A model generated the notes under the pieces. That model was given only the letters and a program-made list of their open reading frames with translations. It did not search any database and was not told the DNA's origin. Shown in pieces: positions 22,747 to 34,901 of a stretch of DNA of 64,000 nucleotides. Origin of the DNA: Paramarasmius palmivorus. Taxonomy: Eukaryota > Basidiomycota > Agaricomycetes > Agaricales > Marasmiaceae. Where the stretch lies: contig JAYKXP010000033.1 of NCBI GenBank assembly GCA_037176845.1, forward strand, positions 248,001 to 312,000. Direction: 5' to 3'. The position numbers and the translations under genes were made by a program. The first letter of the stretch is position 1; the number at the start of each line of letters is the position of its first letter.

Positions 22747-24848
22747 TTAGGGCCATTCCTCTTTGGCTGCCACTAGGATATCTCGAGCTTCGGGGAAACG
22801 AAGGCTTGTAGAGATTGTATAACTGGGAGCCCGACTAGAAGTATTACTTTAGTGAAGGTCAATGTCGGGAAGACCATGCATCTCTACCTGAGAACACCGG
22901 ATGACTCGTCGTCAGTCGAATAAGCTTCATTTATTTTGACCTCTGGTGATGGTTCAATCCTCATAGCCCAGAGAACAATCGCGAATGTAAGCAACGTGTT
23001 GGTTGCAGAATGTCTTCCGGGACAAATTCTGGAGACTATACGTGAAAGGAATGGGATTCTACATCAAATGAGCACTTGCCTCCGACCGAACCCAAATGTG
23101 TAATGGCCCTCGTCTTTGGTATCGGGTGGTGATGCTTTGTGTGTTCCATCTTGGTTCAGGAAGCGTTCAGGTCGGAAATCAGATGAATCCGGGCCATACG
23201 TTTCGGTATCGTGGTTCATCGCCCTTGGAGAACTTGTGAGCAAAGAAATTAATGTCACCTTTTCTAGACCCTTACAATACGTTCGGTATAATCAGGCTTC
23301 CCTTTGGAATGTGATAGCCTTCGTAGACATCGTCCTTCATACGATGAGCTAATGATGAATAAGTAGCATGGAAAATTACCTCTAATGCTGCATGAAAGAC
23401 ACTTATTGGTGTTGGTGGTCTCCATCTCAAGACCTGTCATCGTGGTCAGTATACGGTAAAGCAAAGCAGATTGTGATGAGTACTTCTTTAATTATCGCAC
23501 GCATATAAGGAAGGTTATCCATGTCAGCTAGTGTCGGAATTTTTGAACGCCCGACCACCTCATCGAGTTCCTCCTGAGCTTTACTTTGAACCTCAGGAAA
23601 GCGAACCATAGCGAGTATGAGCCACGTTAAGGCACCTGCTGTCTTGAGAAACGTCGAGGAATTAGTCTAGAACGACAATTATGGTTTCTATTGCTATACC
23701 GTGTCATATCCTGCAAGGCTAAAGCACCAATCAATACGACCTCATAAGGGAATTCTCTCAGCCACGCACTAAAGCATCGCGCCAAGCCACGAACATTCTT
23801 GATCACTGAGTCCATGTTGCTCGCTTGTTTCGACAAGTTTGGCAGAGAAACTTGGCCCCACATCTTTCTTTAGTAGCTGGCGTTATGAAGACATGAGTGC
23901 GTGGTAGAACAAAGAATAATCTCAAAGATGGTACCACTTGTTCCTTGATTGACAGGAAGTAGCCCAAAAATATACCATCATGGTAGTTAAATATCTTTTT
24001 GCTTTCCCTCTTCCACGTTGATGCCCATTCAGGAAGATAATCCAGAATAGGTAAGTGATTCACCAAATAGGAACCAGGAGAAGCAGCAGATGATAAGATA
24101 TTTGAAAAATTAGCCAAAAAAGTGATGACTGGGTCTTGCGCCGACTCTACCGATGGGGCGTTGTACAGGATGGACGCGATTAAGGACGATGTGAACCTGT
24201 TCGAAACGACCCTTCCTCTCAAAATCGCCATGGGCATTGTGTATGGACTTACCGATGACAGTGATCCCGGGACTTCTCTGGGGTTTCTAGCATATCTATT
24301 GCAAGCCTGATCCCTTCGCGCATCTGGAGTGGATAATAACGAGCGACAGCTCGAATGTTCAAAGTCTCATGCGCGGCGCGATGCATTTTGCGCCATCTGC
24401 CGACGCTTGAGTATTGCTCCATAGTTTAATCACACGTTGCCAACTTACATTGTTCCCAGACCCATGAACACAAGAAGTAATCCACCTGTGAGATATTCTA
24501 AAATAACCACGCGCGGTCGCTGCGAGTAGTTAGCTGCACGGCGATCGAGAAGATCTCCAGCTGCTTTGGCGGTATTTAATACGATCACGTCTTGATTCGC
24601 GAGGCGAAGGTACATGATGTCACCTGGAGACAGATATATAGTAGTTAACCATCGCGAGCAAGAAATTGCTTACCATATTCTTTTTTCCACTTCACCAAAG
24701 TATGCCAAGGTCGATCTGCGTCCAGCTGAAGAAGGTTCCCAACTAGTGGATAACCCTTTGGACCAGGAGGGAGTTTTTTCTTTGGCCTCGCTTGGCGGTA
24801 TAACAACACGGAAAGAACAGCAAGTAGCAAGACTAGTACTGACGGCAT
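22747..24848 (-). CDS. Cytochrome P450 monooxygenase, gene 3 (OrdA-like)
   Basis: The minus strand can be spliced in frame from the ATG at 24848 to the TAA at 22747. MPSVLVLLLAVLSVLLYRQ anchors the protein in the ER and is followed by LPPGPKGYPLVGN and RPWHTLVKWKKEYG. Later motifs are RWRKMHRAAHE, the I-helix AGYDTT (split by an intron), KEVLRWRPP (ExxR), FRPERFLNQDGT and the heme loop FGFGRRICPGRH. The C-terminus ends EARDILVAAKEEWP. The intron inside the heme loop (23079-23029) has a GC donor, as in gene 1. It is closely related to genes 1 and 2. Substrate unknown. Confidence 0.84.
23029..23079 (-). other. GC-AG intron in P450 gene 3
   Basis: The exon ends CGGAG, the intron begins GCAAGTGC and ends CTCCAG. 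Only this choice restores the frame of FGFGRRICPG. The position in the protein is the same as the GC-AG intron of P450 gene 1. Confidence 0.75.
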
Positions 24849-24884
24849 GGGTGAGATTGCTGAACGGTTCCGCTAATATGTCAA

Positions 24885-24895
24885 GTGCCTTTATA
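24885..24895 (-). promoter_or_regulatory. TATA element TATAAAGGCAC of P450 gene 3
   Basis: It is placed 36 bases upstream of the ATG at 24848. It matches the TATAAAAGGCAC of the two other P450 genes except for one fewer A. Confidence 0.6.
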
Positions 24896-25489
24896 GAACT
24901 TTCAAGCACGCGAATCACGGAAGCTGTAGCGTTTATTCCCCATGATCGGTTTGCCCGCTCCACACATAGACGGGATGAGGCCGGCGCATCAGCACCCTAC
25001 CGGCCGCTCTTTAGACCAAAAAATAAAAATAGCCGAAATATAGCCTAAACCGGCAAAAAAGCGTTGAAAAGCCGCCCCCGCCCGCCGTCCGCCCATGAAG
25101 GAACAGATACTCTCACTGGCAGGATTAATGATGCACGTCTCCACTTTGGAGATACCCAAGTAGTTCATATTGCACTGTGATACGTATTCGAGCGGAGATT
25201 ACATGTCGGAGACATTAGAAGGACTGAAAAAGTCAAGCAAGGCGATGTCAGTGATTGATCCTGACCGAATTAAGAATGTAAATAACCTGGTTCGGTATTC
25301 AGGAATGTTCCCTATCACACGGGAGGACCAAACTTTCTGCTCGGTATATATCCCTCGAGTCCATTGAAGACGTAGTGAGACATCAACTGATGAACCATAT
25401 AAGGGTTATATTATCGTGCGATACACCCGATACGGTGTATCAGTACGCCTATACGTCGAGCGTATATTTTGGTACTTCCCGTGTGTATG
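24896..25489. other. Gene-free stretch with a short C-rich run
   Basis: No gene is supportable. A C-rich patch with CCGCC repeats at about 25070-25095 follows an A-rich run. It may mark part of an old insertion, but no terminal repeats were found. Confidence 0.3.
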
Positions 25490-25735
25490 TCACAGGCTCA
25501 GAATTTTCTTTACTTCAGGGAGCGAGGTTGCGAGGAAAGTTTATATATTGGTGGTCGACTGCCATTTATGGTAAGAATCGAAGATAGATTCGATATCATA
25601 TGAATCTCACCCGAGAATACCAGATCCCTGATCTTCGGTGCTAAGTAGTTGTTCGGTACCGTCGGCGTCCTTCGATTTCTCCAGGTGCATAGCCCAAAGT
25701 GTTATCGCGAATGTAAGCAAGGAAGCGGCATACTT
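25490..25735 (-). pseudogene. P450 C-terminal remnant
   Basis: Read on the minus strand, the fragment begins just past where the heme cysteine should be, with AASLLTFAITLWAMHLEKS, and continues to SGIL at a GT donor. Further on, SLPEVKKILSL and a stop match the ends of P450 genes 2 and 3. The upstream part, including the heme loop, is replaced from about 25736 by unrelated sequence. It cannot encode a P450. It is best explained as the tail of a fourth tandem copy. Confidence 0.72.
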
Positions 25736-25977
25736 GGGCTCAAACCTTCCCCGGAAAGCGAAAAGAGTCCAAAATCAAGTTTTGAGCCGGAGATGCTCGT
25801 CCCATTCGGACAGTGCCGAATAACAATGCCCCTTGAGGTATAAGGCCTTATAAGGCGTCCGGATCCGGAGCTATTTGGCCTCTTCGGCCATTGCCAGGTC
25901 CTGAGAACGTCCGTTTCAATCGTTGCCCAATGCAGAACTCGTTTTTGGCTGATGATTCCGAGACAACGCGAAAAATT
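25736..25977. other. Sequence replacing the P450 upstream part
   Basis: This stretch contains small palindromes such as GGCCTCTTCGGCC and AAGGCCTTATAAGG and no coding frame. It sits exactly where the P450 homology stops, so an insertion or deletion junction is likely. Its identity is unknown. Confidence 0.3.
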
Positions 25978-27632
25978 TCAATTCTGGGTATAATTGGGTG
26001 GGATGTCTACCATGCCTCCGGAAGTATCCAATCTAATACCACTATCATAATGCCGCCTTTCCTGAGGCACTCCAGATACTACGGCACGTTGTTCATCTTT
26101 CATGTCTCTCCAGCTCCTCTGCGAAGCCATAGAGCTTGGTCCAGTATTCGAAGTAGCCAATCCAGAACGCCGATATTGTCCGAGCTCTGTGACCGATTCC
26201 AATCCATGATCGTATAACGTCGTTCGTGTAGGGAGGGAGGCAGAGGAAAGGGTATCCCGTAACGGTGGCTGGGAGATGTAGGGTGACACCTGCATATTCG
26301 CCGGCGTGAAAAGAGCCGCGTCAAAAGTCTCTTGGTTGTGGTCTCTTCTTGCCTTTCGCCACTTGAAGTAGAAGAAGAGAGCGAACACAGTGGCGACGAT
26401 GAGACAGATGGCACCGATGACACTTCCAACGATAATACCAACCGGTGTCGAGGATGTTGTGCTGGGACTCGGGGTTGCGCTATCTCCAGATGGTGGCGGC
26501 ACCGTGTTCGTGTTGTTCAACTGGGCACCACTTGCTTGAACAAGGAGATGATCAACATTCAACCCTTGCAGAATAGTGCCACTGGTATCATCCCCTGTGT
26601 GCGTCACTGTGAGTGTGTGGTGGCCAGCGGAAAGGCTTTCGACGCTGAACAACAACTCGTTAAAGTAGTTCGCTCCCATCACTGTGTCTGGTGCCGGTCT
26701 CGTACCAGGAATTAGGAACTCGACAGGAGAGGAATTGTCGATGCTATATGTCCCTTTCGATGACTGACGAAACATCTGCGTGCCATCGTTGAACCCAAAG
26801 AGCGAGACTCCGGTGCCTGATGGAAAAAATCAAGGTAAGCCTTTGGAAAGAAAGTGCAGTACTCACCGTTGAATTCGAATGAAAATGAAAACCCGGTTGT
26901 GTTGGTCGCATTATAAGAGATGGGATACACCTCCGTCGGAGTCCAACTGCCTGTATATCGGATGCCCACATCGCTGGAATCAACCTTCATTACACCGCTC
27001 TGTTCCTTCTCCAGCCATTCATACTCAATCCGATCAATCAGGAACGGCTCGAACTCGAAACTTGGAATGCTGGCTATGACCACTAGCGAATGCGGCCCCG
27101 GAGCCAAGTCACCTCCTTCACAAAGAATGTTGTCGTTTACTGCATAAGAGCTGTTGGGGTAGGGGATGACTTCGACGATGTCAGCGTTGTTATCGAGATT
27201 GCACGCCCATCGGGGGAGTCGCGTGGTATTGTCGATGGCAGGGTTTGCAGTGCGCGTGATGAAACGATTGTCCTTTGTGCCACGAACCTGTATGAAGGTA
27301 CCTAAGGAGAACTGAGTATTTGACTCCCTTTAGTTCTAGCGGTAATATTAAGGCGCACCTTCAAAAACAAAGGTTAGACTAGCCAGATTCTGTCTGGTGT
27401 CGTGCACAGTATGGTTGTGCGGAGGGCCATGCGTTCCCAATGTATCGAATGTGCCCAGTTTGTTCAGGGTCCATGAGCCTCCATTGTATTTTACACGGGG
27501 ATCTGTGTCGTCGACGACAGCTCTTCGTGGGTATCGCGCCTGGAGAGAGAGATCGACACTCATGGGAGAGCGAGCATGAAAGAATTCAAGAAACAGGGTA
27601 TATGTGAGGTATCTCGGTGCTGATGGAATCAT
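25978..27632 (-). CDS. Single-pass surface protein with two extracellular beta-type domains
   Basis: The stop at 25978 and the large 3' exon (from about 26810) are firm. The ectodomain appears to hold two similar units: one with VDDTDPRVKYNGGSW, and a second with VDSSDVGIRYTGSW followed by TGFSFSFEFNG and a GTYSIDNSS stretch. A Pro/Ser/Thr stalk leads to a helix PVGIIVGSVIGAICLIVATV, then KWRKARRDH and a long cytoplasmic tail ending DIPPNYTQN. Such proteins are frequent in agarics and of unknown function. The 5' end is uncertain. I used the ATG at 27632, but its leader is weak and a first exon further upstream is possible. Confidence 0.65.
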
Positions 27633-29503
27633 TCAGAAGGTCAAAAGTCGGTGATATCCGAGGGAAAAAGCACTTCCGACCACACAACCATCGACGTTGC
27701 CACTCACGATGGACCCACAACATCTGACGAATGTAATCGATGGATATCGAAGCATGAAGTTCAAACATAATGTAAGCCACGCCGTCAATGTGCCATGGGA
27801 TCTATTGGGCGAGCCAATATGTACAATTCAATTTCGTAGGACTAGTCAGATAAGGATGCGCTGCCCGTGAGTGTGAGGTGTGGACTGTGTTACATGCCCT
27901 ATTTGTGATCCGGATCGAACATTGGACCCACTGAAAAACCATGTGGTTGATTGGCGTTCGCGAAGTGATACACCATCGAGAAGTCTGGGCCTTGTACGTA
28001 ATCCCATTGAGGTAGCGTCTCCGAGAACCCCGAGAAAAAGCGCTAAACCATTGCCCTTTCACCGACACAAAGCAGTGACGGTATACACTCAAATACAGCC
28101 GGCTACGGTTGGTTTGAGTGTTATAGGGCCTATCCCGATAGCGTCGTTAGCAAAGTAAGCTGGCAAGACCTGTGGACGAGTTATAATCAAAGGCGAGCGA
28201 CGGTGTATGCACCGCTGCAGGAGACATGTGTCATAGTGTGTCCGGTGCACTGAAGATGGCGCGAGGGACAGGAAGACACGAACACCCATTGCTCGTATGT
28301 CTGCGAAGATCGCAAGGGGCAAGAATATGCGATGGTTGCATTGCAAACGAAATCACGTAGGAGACAGCCATCATAGTGCTCTTCATGGGAGATGGAACTC
28401 GAGTGTTCTTGCACCAGGAAGGTCGAGCGGCTCTCGCGATAGGCTGTCAGAGGAGCAATCGAACCGAGGAATCTGGCAAAGCTGCGTTCTGGGTGTGGGG
28501 TTGAAGACACGGGGAAGTGATTGATGGATAAATGTAGAGAGGACGACGGGTGTACTTGTTGTGGCTCTGCAGAATATTTTGTTAATTTGGCAGAGGGATG
28601 ATAAAGAGCAACAAACGTACCCTCAGTGAATCTTTTCCCTGAGCTAATGCAACTTGAAAATCACAAACTGTTTCCCCCCAGCAATGGGAGCAAATAAAAC
28701 GGTCGTATATCCGAACGGAATGCCTATACTTCACACGAGAGTAGACCTCTGGGTTTTTGTTCTCGGGAGCCCAGACAGCCATCCCAAGCTCGCGATATGA
28801 GTGGTAAAGAGCCCAACAGCTCCAGGGCACATTGGACTGCTCCAGAGTGGTCGTTGAAAATGTGTCGAGTTGCGGAGGCTGTATTCTCCAATGGGCGGAG
28901 CCCGATGACTTTCTGTGCGGGATGTGTAGGCTGTTCGTTGGTAGGGTGGTATAGGGGAGGGCAGAGAAAAGGTAGTTTCGACGAAACTGCAGGGTTATGT
29001 GAGCATGTTATTTGGTCAATCATGATATTACAACGCACCCGGCTGCGTCAAACCTGGAAGTTTTCAGGACTGTCATGATAGCTCCTTCGTCTGATGGTCG
29101 CTTAGACCCAGTTGCAACACATGATGGCGATACTTGGATCCTTTGGAGGAAATGGTTTCAGACGGGAGGGTCTTGTTGAGCAGCAGCAAGAGGATGGAAC
29201 GCGGGTAGTACGAAGGACTCGTCGCCGTATCGCTTGAGGAAGTTTTTATGGTAACCCTAACCCTACTATGAAAGTTTTAGGTGAAGCAAGTCACGGATCA
29301 ATCACGTTCCGTATCACGCGACTATATCGCGTCGCGCGAATTGTACAGCTGATCAGTTTGAGACATCATTCCGCCAACCGCCATCTGAAACTGACTAGAA
29401 ACCCGCTGCGGCGGATCACTCGAGTGGGACCAGTGCTACTAGTGCATCCGAGGGCTGCAGAAATATAAATAATGCGCAATTCTGGGAGCAGCCCCAAACG
29501 ACC
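27633..29503. other. Stretch of 1.9 kb without a supportable gene
   Basis: Several open frames exist on both strands but none shows a leader, domain or joinable exons. Part of it may contain the true first exon of the preceding minus-strand gene. TAACCCTAACCCTA at about 29253 contains two telomere-like units, too short to mean more. A TATAAATA string near 29464 fits the promoter of the next gene. Confidence 0.35.
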
Positions 29504-30308
29504 ATGAATTCTGCTTTCGTCTCAAAATTCCATGCCCCAGCGTGCGAAGGTGGGTCTTCTATCGTTGTATCAGAGTCATGGTGATGGCTCACTGATTATT
29601 CTCAATTAACAGCTATCGAGTTTTGCACTGTCCCTGTCGACATTGTCATTCAAGCCTCTGATGGGACCTTGCTCGGCACCCACATGAAGAACCTCGAAGT
29701 CTTCAACAGTGGCTTCCCATACGGGGTACCAGTAACGCATGAGTTTCAAGATACCATCAAGCTCGCAGAGGACAGCGAAACGCTCCGTCTTCTCCTAAAG
29801 TTTTCGCACAACGAGGATTATGGGGAAGTAGAAAAGCTGGGACTGGACAAGATCATTAGACTGATGGAAGCTGCGGACAAGTACGGGAATTGTTTCGCTC
29901 TCTGCGCTTGCAAGGTAGCGATGAAGTACGTGGTATATCTTCAGTGAGCTCGGAGATGCCAATTCCTTTTCTAGCCGCATTGCAAAAAAATCTTCGGAAC
30001 ATGCAGTTCGGGTTATTCCATACAAGGTTAGATACCGAGACTACTACGACATGGACCCCATCGTGGAATCCACGATGAACGTTCCTTTGGCGGATGTAAT
30101 CGTTTCGATGCGCCATTTTCCGAGGGTTTACCTCGTCTACGTGAGTATTAGTTAATGTACCTTCGTTGGTATATATGTTCACGCATGCTCGTTCCATTTC
30201 TAGGCAATGTATAGAACGAGGTGGGACCCTCGGGGTAGGTCTAGTCACGGTATTCGGGAAAGGTTGTCGTGGGCTGCGATTGAGCAGGAGTTGACTACAA
30301 GGGCTTGA
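29504..30308 (+). CDS. BTB/POZ-domain protein, tandem copy 1
   Basis: Exons 29504-29549, 29613-29925, 29975-30140 and 30204-30308 total 630 bases, or 209 residues. After a short variable N-terminus the protein reads VPVDIVIQASDGTLLGTHMK, a BTB opening, then LAEDSETLRLLLKFSHNEDY and LMEAADKYGN, where the central helices of the fold are expected. A C-terminal part follows with RVIPYKVRYRDYYDMDPIV. BTB proteins commonly homodimerise or bind Cul3; this one has no Kelch or MATH partner domain. Function is unknown. A TATAAATA lies about 35 bases upstream of the ATG. Confidence 0.8.
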
Positions 30309-30531
30309 AGCGCTTGTTTCTGGGTCTAAACTCGAAAAATAACTACGTTCATATCAATTATGCCGCTTAGGAGCCGCATATCTCGAGTGAAGTCTCTTCA
30401 AAGTAGTACTCAGACAGCAACTATTCTGTGAGTCTGATTGACGACGTTGGCCGATTCCGATTCGGCCCGGGTACCGCACACGCAAAATCGTGGCTCACGT
30501 GCTCGATACTTCTTGACACCGAACCACATCA

Positions 30532-31289
30532 ATGAACGCTCAACACACAAAGCAATATGTCTGCGATGGTGCGTCCTTTTGTCTCACATCGAAGCACTAC
30601 CGCTAACTTTGCCTGCTATAGCTATAGCAAACTGCATGATACCTGTCGACATTGTTCTTGAAGCATCCGACGGGCAGCTACTTGGAGCTCACACAAAGAA
30701 CCTAGAAAACTTCAATCATGCATTTCCATGTCGCGATTCAGTAACTCATGAGCTGCAGGAAACAGTGAAGCTCACGGAGGATAGTGATACTCTACGACTT
30801 CTCCTAAAGTTCTCGCACAATGAAGACTACGGGGATGTTGAAAGTTTTGGGCTGGATCGGGTTCTAGCACTTCTAGAAGCTGCCAAGAAATACGGGAACT
30901 ACATCGCGTTATATGCGTGTAAAGTTGCAATGAAGTTAGTAGATTCACGTTCTTGATTCGTTCAGTCGTTCACCGACCCCGATTTTTCCACAATAGTCGT
31001 CTTGCCAGAAAGAACGATGCAAATGCTCTTCGAGTCATTCCATACAAGGTTATGCATAACGATTACCACGAAATGGATGCCATCGTATTAGCCACGATGG
31101 GCATTCCTTTAGACCAGGTGATAATCTCGATGCGCAAATTCCCCGAAGTCTACATCATCTATGTGAGTCGACAGGCATTATCGTCAATTAGCTGACTGAA
31201 TCTCGTCTTTGTAGGCCTTGGTTCGGCATAAGAGATCAAATAACCGAGCACATTCATGGGTTTTGTGTCAAAAAGAGCTCGCGGCATAA
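30532..31289 (+). CDS. BTB/POZ-domain protein, tandem copy 2
   Basis: Same four-exon plan as its neighbours. I chose the ATG at 30532 because the first exon ATG...GATG then ends in the phase the second exon needs. The later ATG at 30553 would not. The product reads IPVDIVLEASDGQLLGAHTK, KLTEDSDTLRLLLKFSHNED and LEAAKKYGNYIALYACKVAM, then a C-terminal part with ALRVIPYKVMHNDYHEMDAI and an end at ELAA. The acceptor of exon 2 is ambiguous (two AGs six bases apart, both in frame). Role unknown, as for copy 1. Confidence 0.78.
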
Positions 31290-31512
31290 GATTTTGCATA
31301 TGTAGTCAGCTATCCGCAATATTGCCTTCTTGTACTGTCAACGAAGCTCTCATGAGCGTTCGAAATTCTACACCTTCAGTGTTTCTGTTTTGCGCTCATG
31401 ATCGAACAATCATCGAACAATGACGATTATCAAAGCGGACCCGTCACCTGAATCAAAGCTGTTCTTCCTTAATCAAATACCCCACAGACCTGGTATCGCA
31501 TTAACCATCACA

Positions 31513-32275
31513 ATGAAATCGCAAATCAAGAGGACTTCCAACACCCCCGTTTGTGACGGTCAGTCGTTCTCAGCCAGTTGGTGCTTACTCTGATTCCTAT
31601 TAGCTGTAAAGGGCTGCATAATACCCGTTGACATCGTACTAGAGACCTCCGACGGAAGATTGCTCGGAGCTCACACGAAGAACCTCGAAACATTCAATCG
31701 TGCATTTCCCCCCGCCTCGTGTGTAACTCACAATATCCAAGAACCAGTGAAGCTCACAGAAAACAGCGAAATGCTCCGACTCTTACTCAAGTTCTCGCAC
31801 AATGAAGATTACGGGAATACCGCAAAGCTGGGATTGGACAAGGTACTGGAGTTCGCAGCAGTTGCAGACAAGTATGGGAATTCTATGGCGATGTATGCCT
31901 GCAAAGTGGCGATGAAGTGAGTGGCTTGCTTGGATATGTGGACAACAATACTGGTGCTACCCCTATTCTAGCCGGCTGGCGAACGAACGCCCGGAGAATG
32001 CGATTCGCGTTATTCCGTACAAAGTCGTTTATTCTGATTACGAGGACATGGATCAGATAGTACGCTTGACGATGAGTCTACCTTTGCAAGATGCCCGAAC
32101 CGCAATGCGCCATTTCCCCGATACCTACATGATCTACGTAAGCTCATATCCTATTCAGTGGTCCATAAAGGCGTTCATTGAAATTGAACCGAAGTCGCTA
32201 TATAGGGAGAAATACAAATGGGATAAGAAATGTGGATACACTTGGGCGCTGGCGAAGAAACGGGTTATGCAGTAG
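31513..32275 (+). CDS. BTB/POZ-domain protein, tandem copy 3
   Basis: The first exon MKSQIKRTSNTPVCD joins to IPVDIVLETSDGRLLGAHTK, then VKLTENSEMLRLLLKFSHNE and VADKYGNSMAMYACKVAMK. The next exon carries IRVIPYKVVYSDYEDMDQIV. The last exon, read after an intron ending GAACCGAAG, gives SLYREKYKWDKKCGY and ends KKRVMQ with a TAG at 32273. The alternative acceptor ending TTCAG would make an intron of only about 20 bases, so I did not use it. This is the third copy of the tandem array. Confidence 0.76.
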
Positions 32276-34901
32276 GGCTATTGGCCACAACTAGAGGTCA
32301 TGATAAGGCTCATCATCAACAGGTTATCGAGGCAAAGGGCTGGCAGGCGAATCAAGTTGCCGAGGTGACCACAAGGTGTACAGTAACAATCGTGAACCAA
32401 ACAGCGAACAGCCAAGTTCGACTACGATTCCCGTAACACCGGCATTGTAACCTTGATATTCGTAATGTAGATGGGCAAACTAGGATGGATAATGACTATT
32501 GAGAACGAGATATTAGGTAAAATCGACTAACCAGCGCGAGGGCGCTAGAGACTCCGACATTAGACGCCCAAAGACCTGCCCTCCGCCAATGCATAGCTGC
32601 ACCGCTATGTGCTTCGAAATGGAGAGCTGCTAATAGTTCGGTTGATAAATAGCCTATACCGACGGGTCCGAGGCGAGGTGGACGCACCAGGTTCCGAGTT
32701 ATCGACAGTTTTGCGAAGTTGCAGTCCAAATGCTCGCACAAAGTTACCGAGCGAAGAAGAGCAGAGCCGAGGACAACTCTCTAGGAGGCTGATAAGGGGA
32801 GCTATCTGCAGCTTCTGCAAGGGTATGTAATGGAATGAACCGGAGCTGGAGGTGGGGTTGGTTACGATGCAGTCGGATCATGTCCTGCAAAACTGTGAGA
32901 TGCTGGCCAGAAGAATGAGGGTTAGACGTACCATCGTAGACAGAGGATCTTAATATCCTGGACATCTACCTGTCATCCCACAGCTGCAGTAATCCTCCCT
33001 AAATTGCTTGGGGTTTGACTGCCAACAGATGATTCGTCGTGGAGCGGCTCTTCACTCTTCTCTGATGTTTCGTGACGCTCGTGTTCATAGAGCTCAAAGG
33101 TATTTCCTGAGAGCCTGCACCGCTAATCATGATCTGAAGAAAGGTAAATGAGAGAATAGTGGAATGAGCATGGCGTTCTTCGACTGTGGTGGAAGTGGGA
33201 GTATGAAGACAGTTTCCTCCATTCGCTGCCTACGAGTAGATTATATCTGATGATGGACGCGTATCCGGATTGTAATGGTGCTGGATAAGGGGAGCGAGCA
33301 AAACCGGTGACATGTCAAACCTAGGCGAATATTTCAGGTGTAACTCGGGTGCAACACGGGCAGGCGTACCGCTATCTTCTAGGTGTAGGCAGTCTAGGAT
33401 TCTTGGGATCTCGAAGAGAGCGCGTAACAGCTAAATCCGTAAGCCTAACTGGCTTTGGAAACATCTTAGGTGGGCTTGAAGGATTCGGGATGTGTTGCAA
33501 CGTCAAGACGGCCTTCGGTAAGTCTGTAGCGGGATAAGCACCAGGTACGTCCCGAATAAAGGTCAAAGTTCTTCACCAAATGTACTGTGAGAGTCTGAGA
33601 CAGTGAGAAGGTCGCATTTCGTTGGAATCGGGCAAGGAAGGTAGTGGATGACAACAAGCAAAAGAGATAACCCTAACCTCGTCAAGTCGCCTTAAAGGAA
33701 GTCACGTCAGCGGTCTGGACCAGGGTTACCTTTTCCTGTTTCTCGACTCAACCTCCACTCCCATCGCCCAACCTCGCCATCGTCTCTGTATTCTGAGGTA
33801 CGTACTCCATTGCGAATATAGAATATCAACCAAATATTTTTAAGGCATGAGGTGGTTATGGTGTACGAAGGGATATTGCCTCGAGCTTCTAAAAGCGCAT
33901 GATATTCCCGTGCTGTTCCCATGTCATCCTCTTCGAATCCAGACGCTTAGTACTATTTTCGCACTAGATACTCTTCCAAAGGAACAGAGCAGACTAAGTA
34001 CGTCAGTCGTAGTCATCTCAAAACCTTGTTTCTTTTGTATCTACTCACACGACTCGCTAATTCCCGAAGCTGATATTTCCCACTCCGGGTCTGATGACCA
34101 CTGCTGTATGCCAATACGCAAAACTCATTGGTGTTACGTCCCATATGCGAAGTCTTTGCTGACCCTTTGGCTTTAATGGCCATTTTCCGCATTTTCTAAG
34201 TGACAACTCATACACACCCAGAGAAGGCAAAGAGGAGGTTCTTAACATTCATACCGTAGATACCACATACTATGATGACACCTTTGAAGACATATGCGAA
34301 TAAATGATAGATACCCTTGTGAGAGTCGTCTTTCCACGTCATACCGATATTATTTACTTACTTGATTTCATCCATCATCGACTTCTATCTCGGCACTTCG
34401 TCGAATGCGCTCGCCCCAACGCAAGGCGATTCGAGAATTCCGCTTAGGTGAGGCATGTGCCAAATTTAATCTCACCTGTCGTATTCAGTTGACAAGGTCA
34501 CCGATGCTATAAAAAGCGCACTTCAGGTTTGGAAGGAAAATGAGAGCATCATCGAGTCATACAAGTTTGTTCATCAGGTCTGACGAACTCCCTCATGCTA
34601 TACTCGTTCTTTGCCTGAGTTCCCATGATCACTCGGCAGTCCAAAGTAGTGCATGCTGCTGCAGTTGGGTGATGCTTCACACCAAGACTTGATGTCTGTC
34701 TTTGTTTTGATAAGATTACTCCAGAATCGCGTTGCAAGGCGAGATGCCAGGTGCTTCTATCAAACCTTGCCCGGCAGCGAAATAGATGAGATGGGCAAAA
34801 TTGTTCGGCAGCGTGGTTCTAGGCTTACAGTATTTAGCTGCGATCATAGGTTGCTTGTATCCCTTCGCATCCCTTCTGCCCCGATACCCAAGAGCTTCAA
34901 T
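32276..34901. other. Stretch of 2.6 kb without a supportable gene
   Basis: Short frames on both strands do not join into a gene-like model. A TATAAAAA near 34508 lies about 390 bases before the next gene's ATG and may point to a long 5' leader or an unrecognised upstream exon. No repeats or RNA genes were recognised. Confidence 0.35.

Noticed and set aside
11859..25735. A secondary-metabolite cluster around the P450s
   Set aside because: There is no polyketide synthase, peptide synthetase, terpene synthase, transporter or pathway regulator in the region. The three P450s are paralogues of one type, which fits local duplication better.
27802..29038. Several 80-110-residue frames on both strands
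   Set aside because: None can be joined to the neighbouring surface-protein gene or to each other with good splice sites, and none shows a recognisable motif.
29253..29266. Telomere-like TAACCCTAACCCTA
   Set aside because: Only two units, with no extended array or subtelomeric repeats nearby. A single further partial match at about 33671 is also isolated. Chance or a small scar is enough to explain it.
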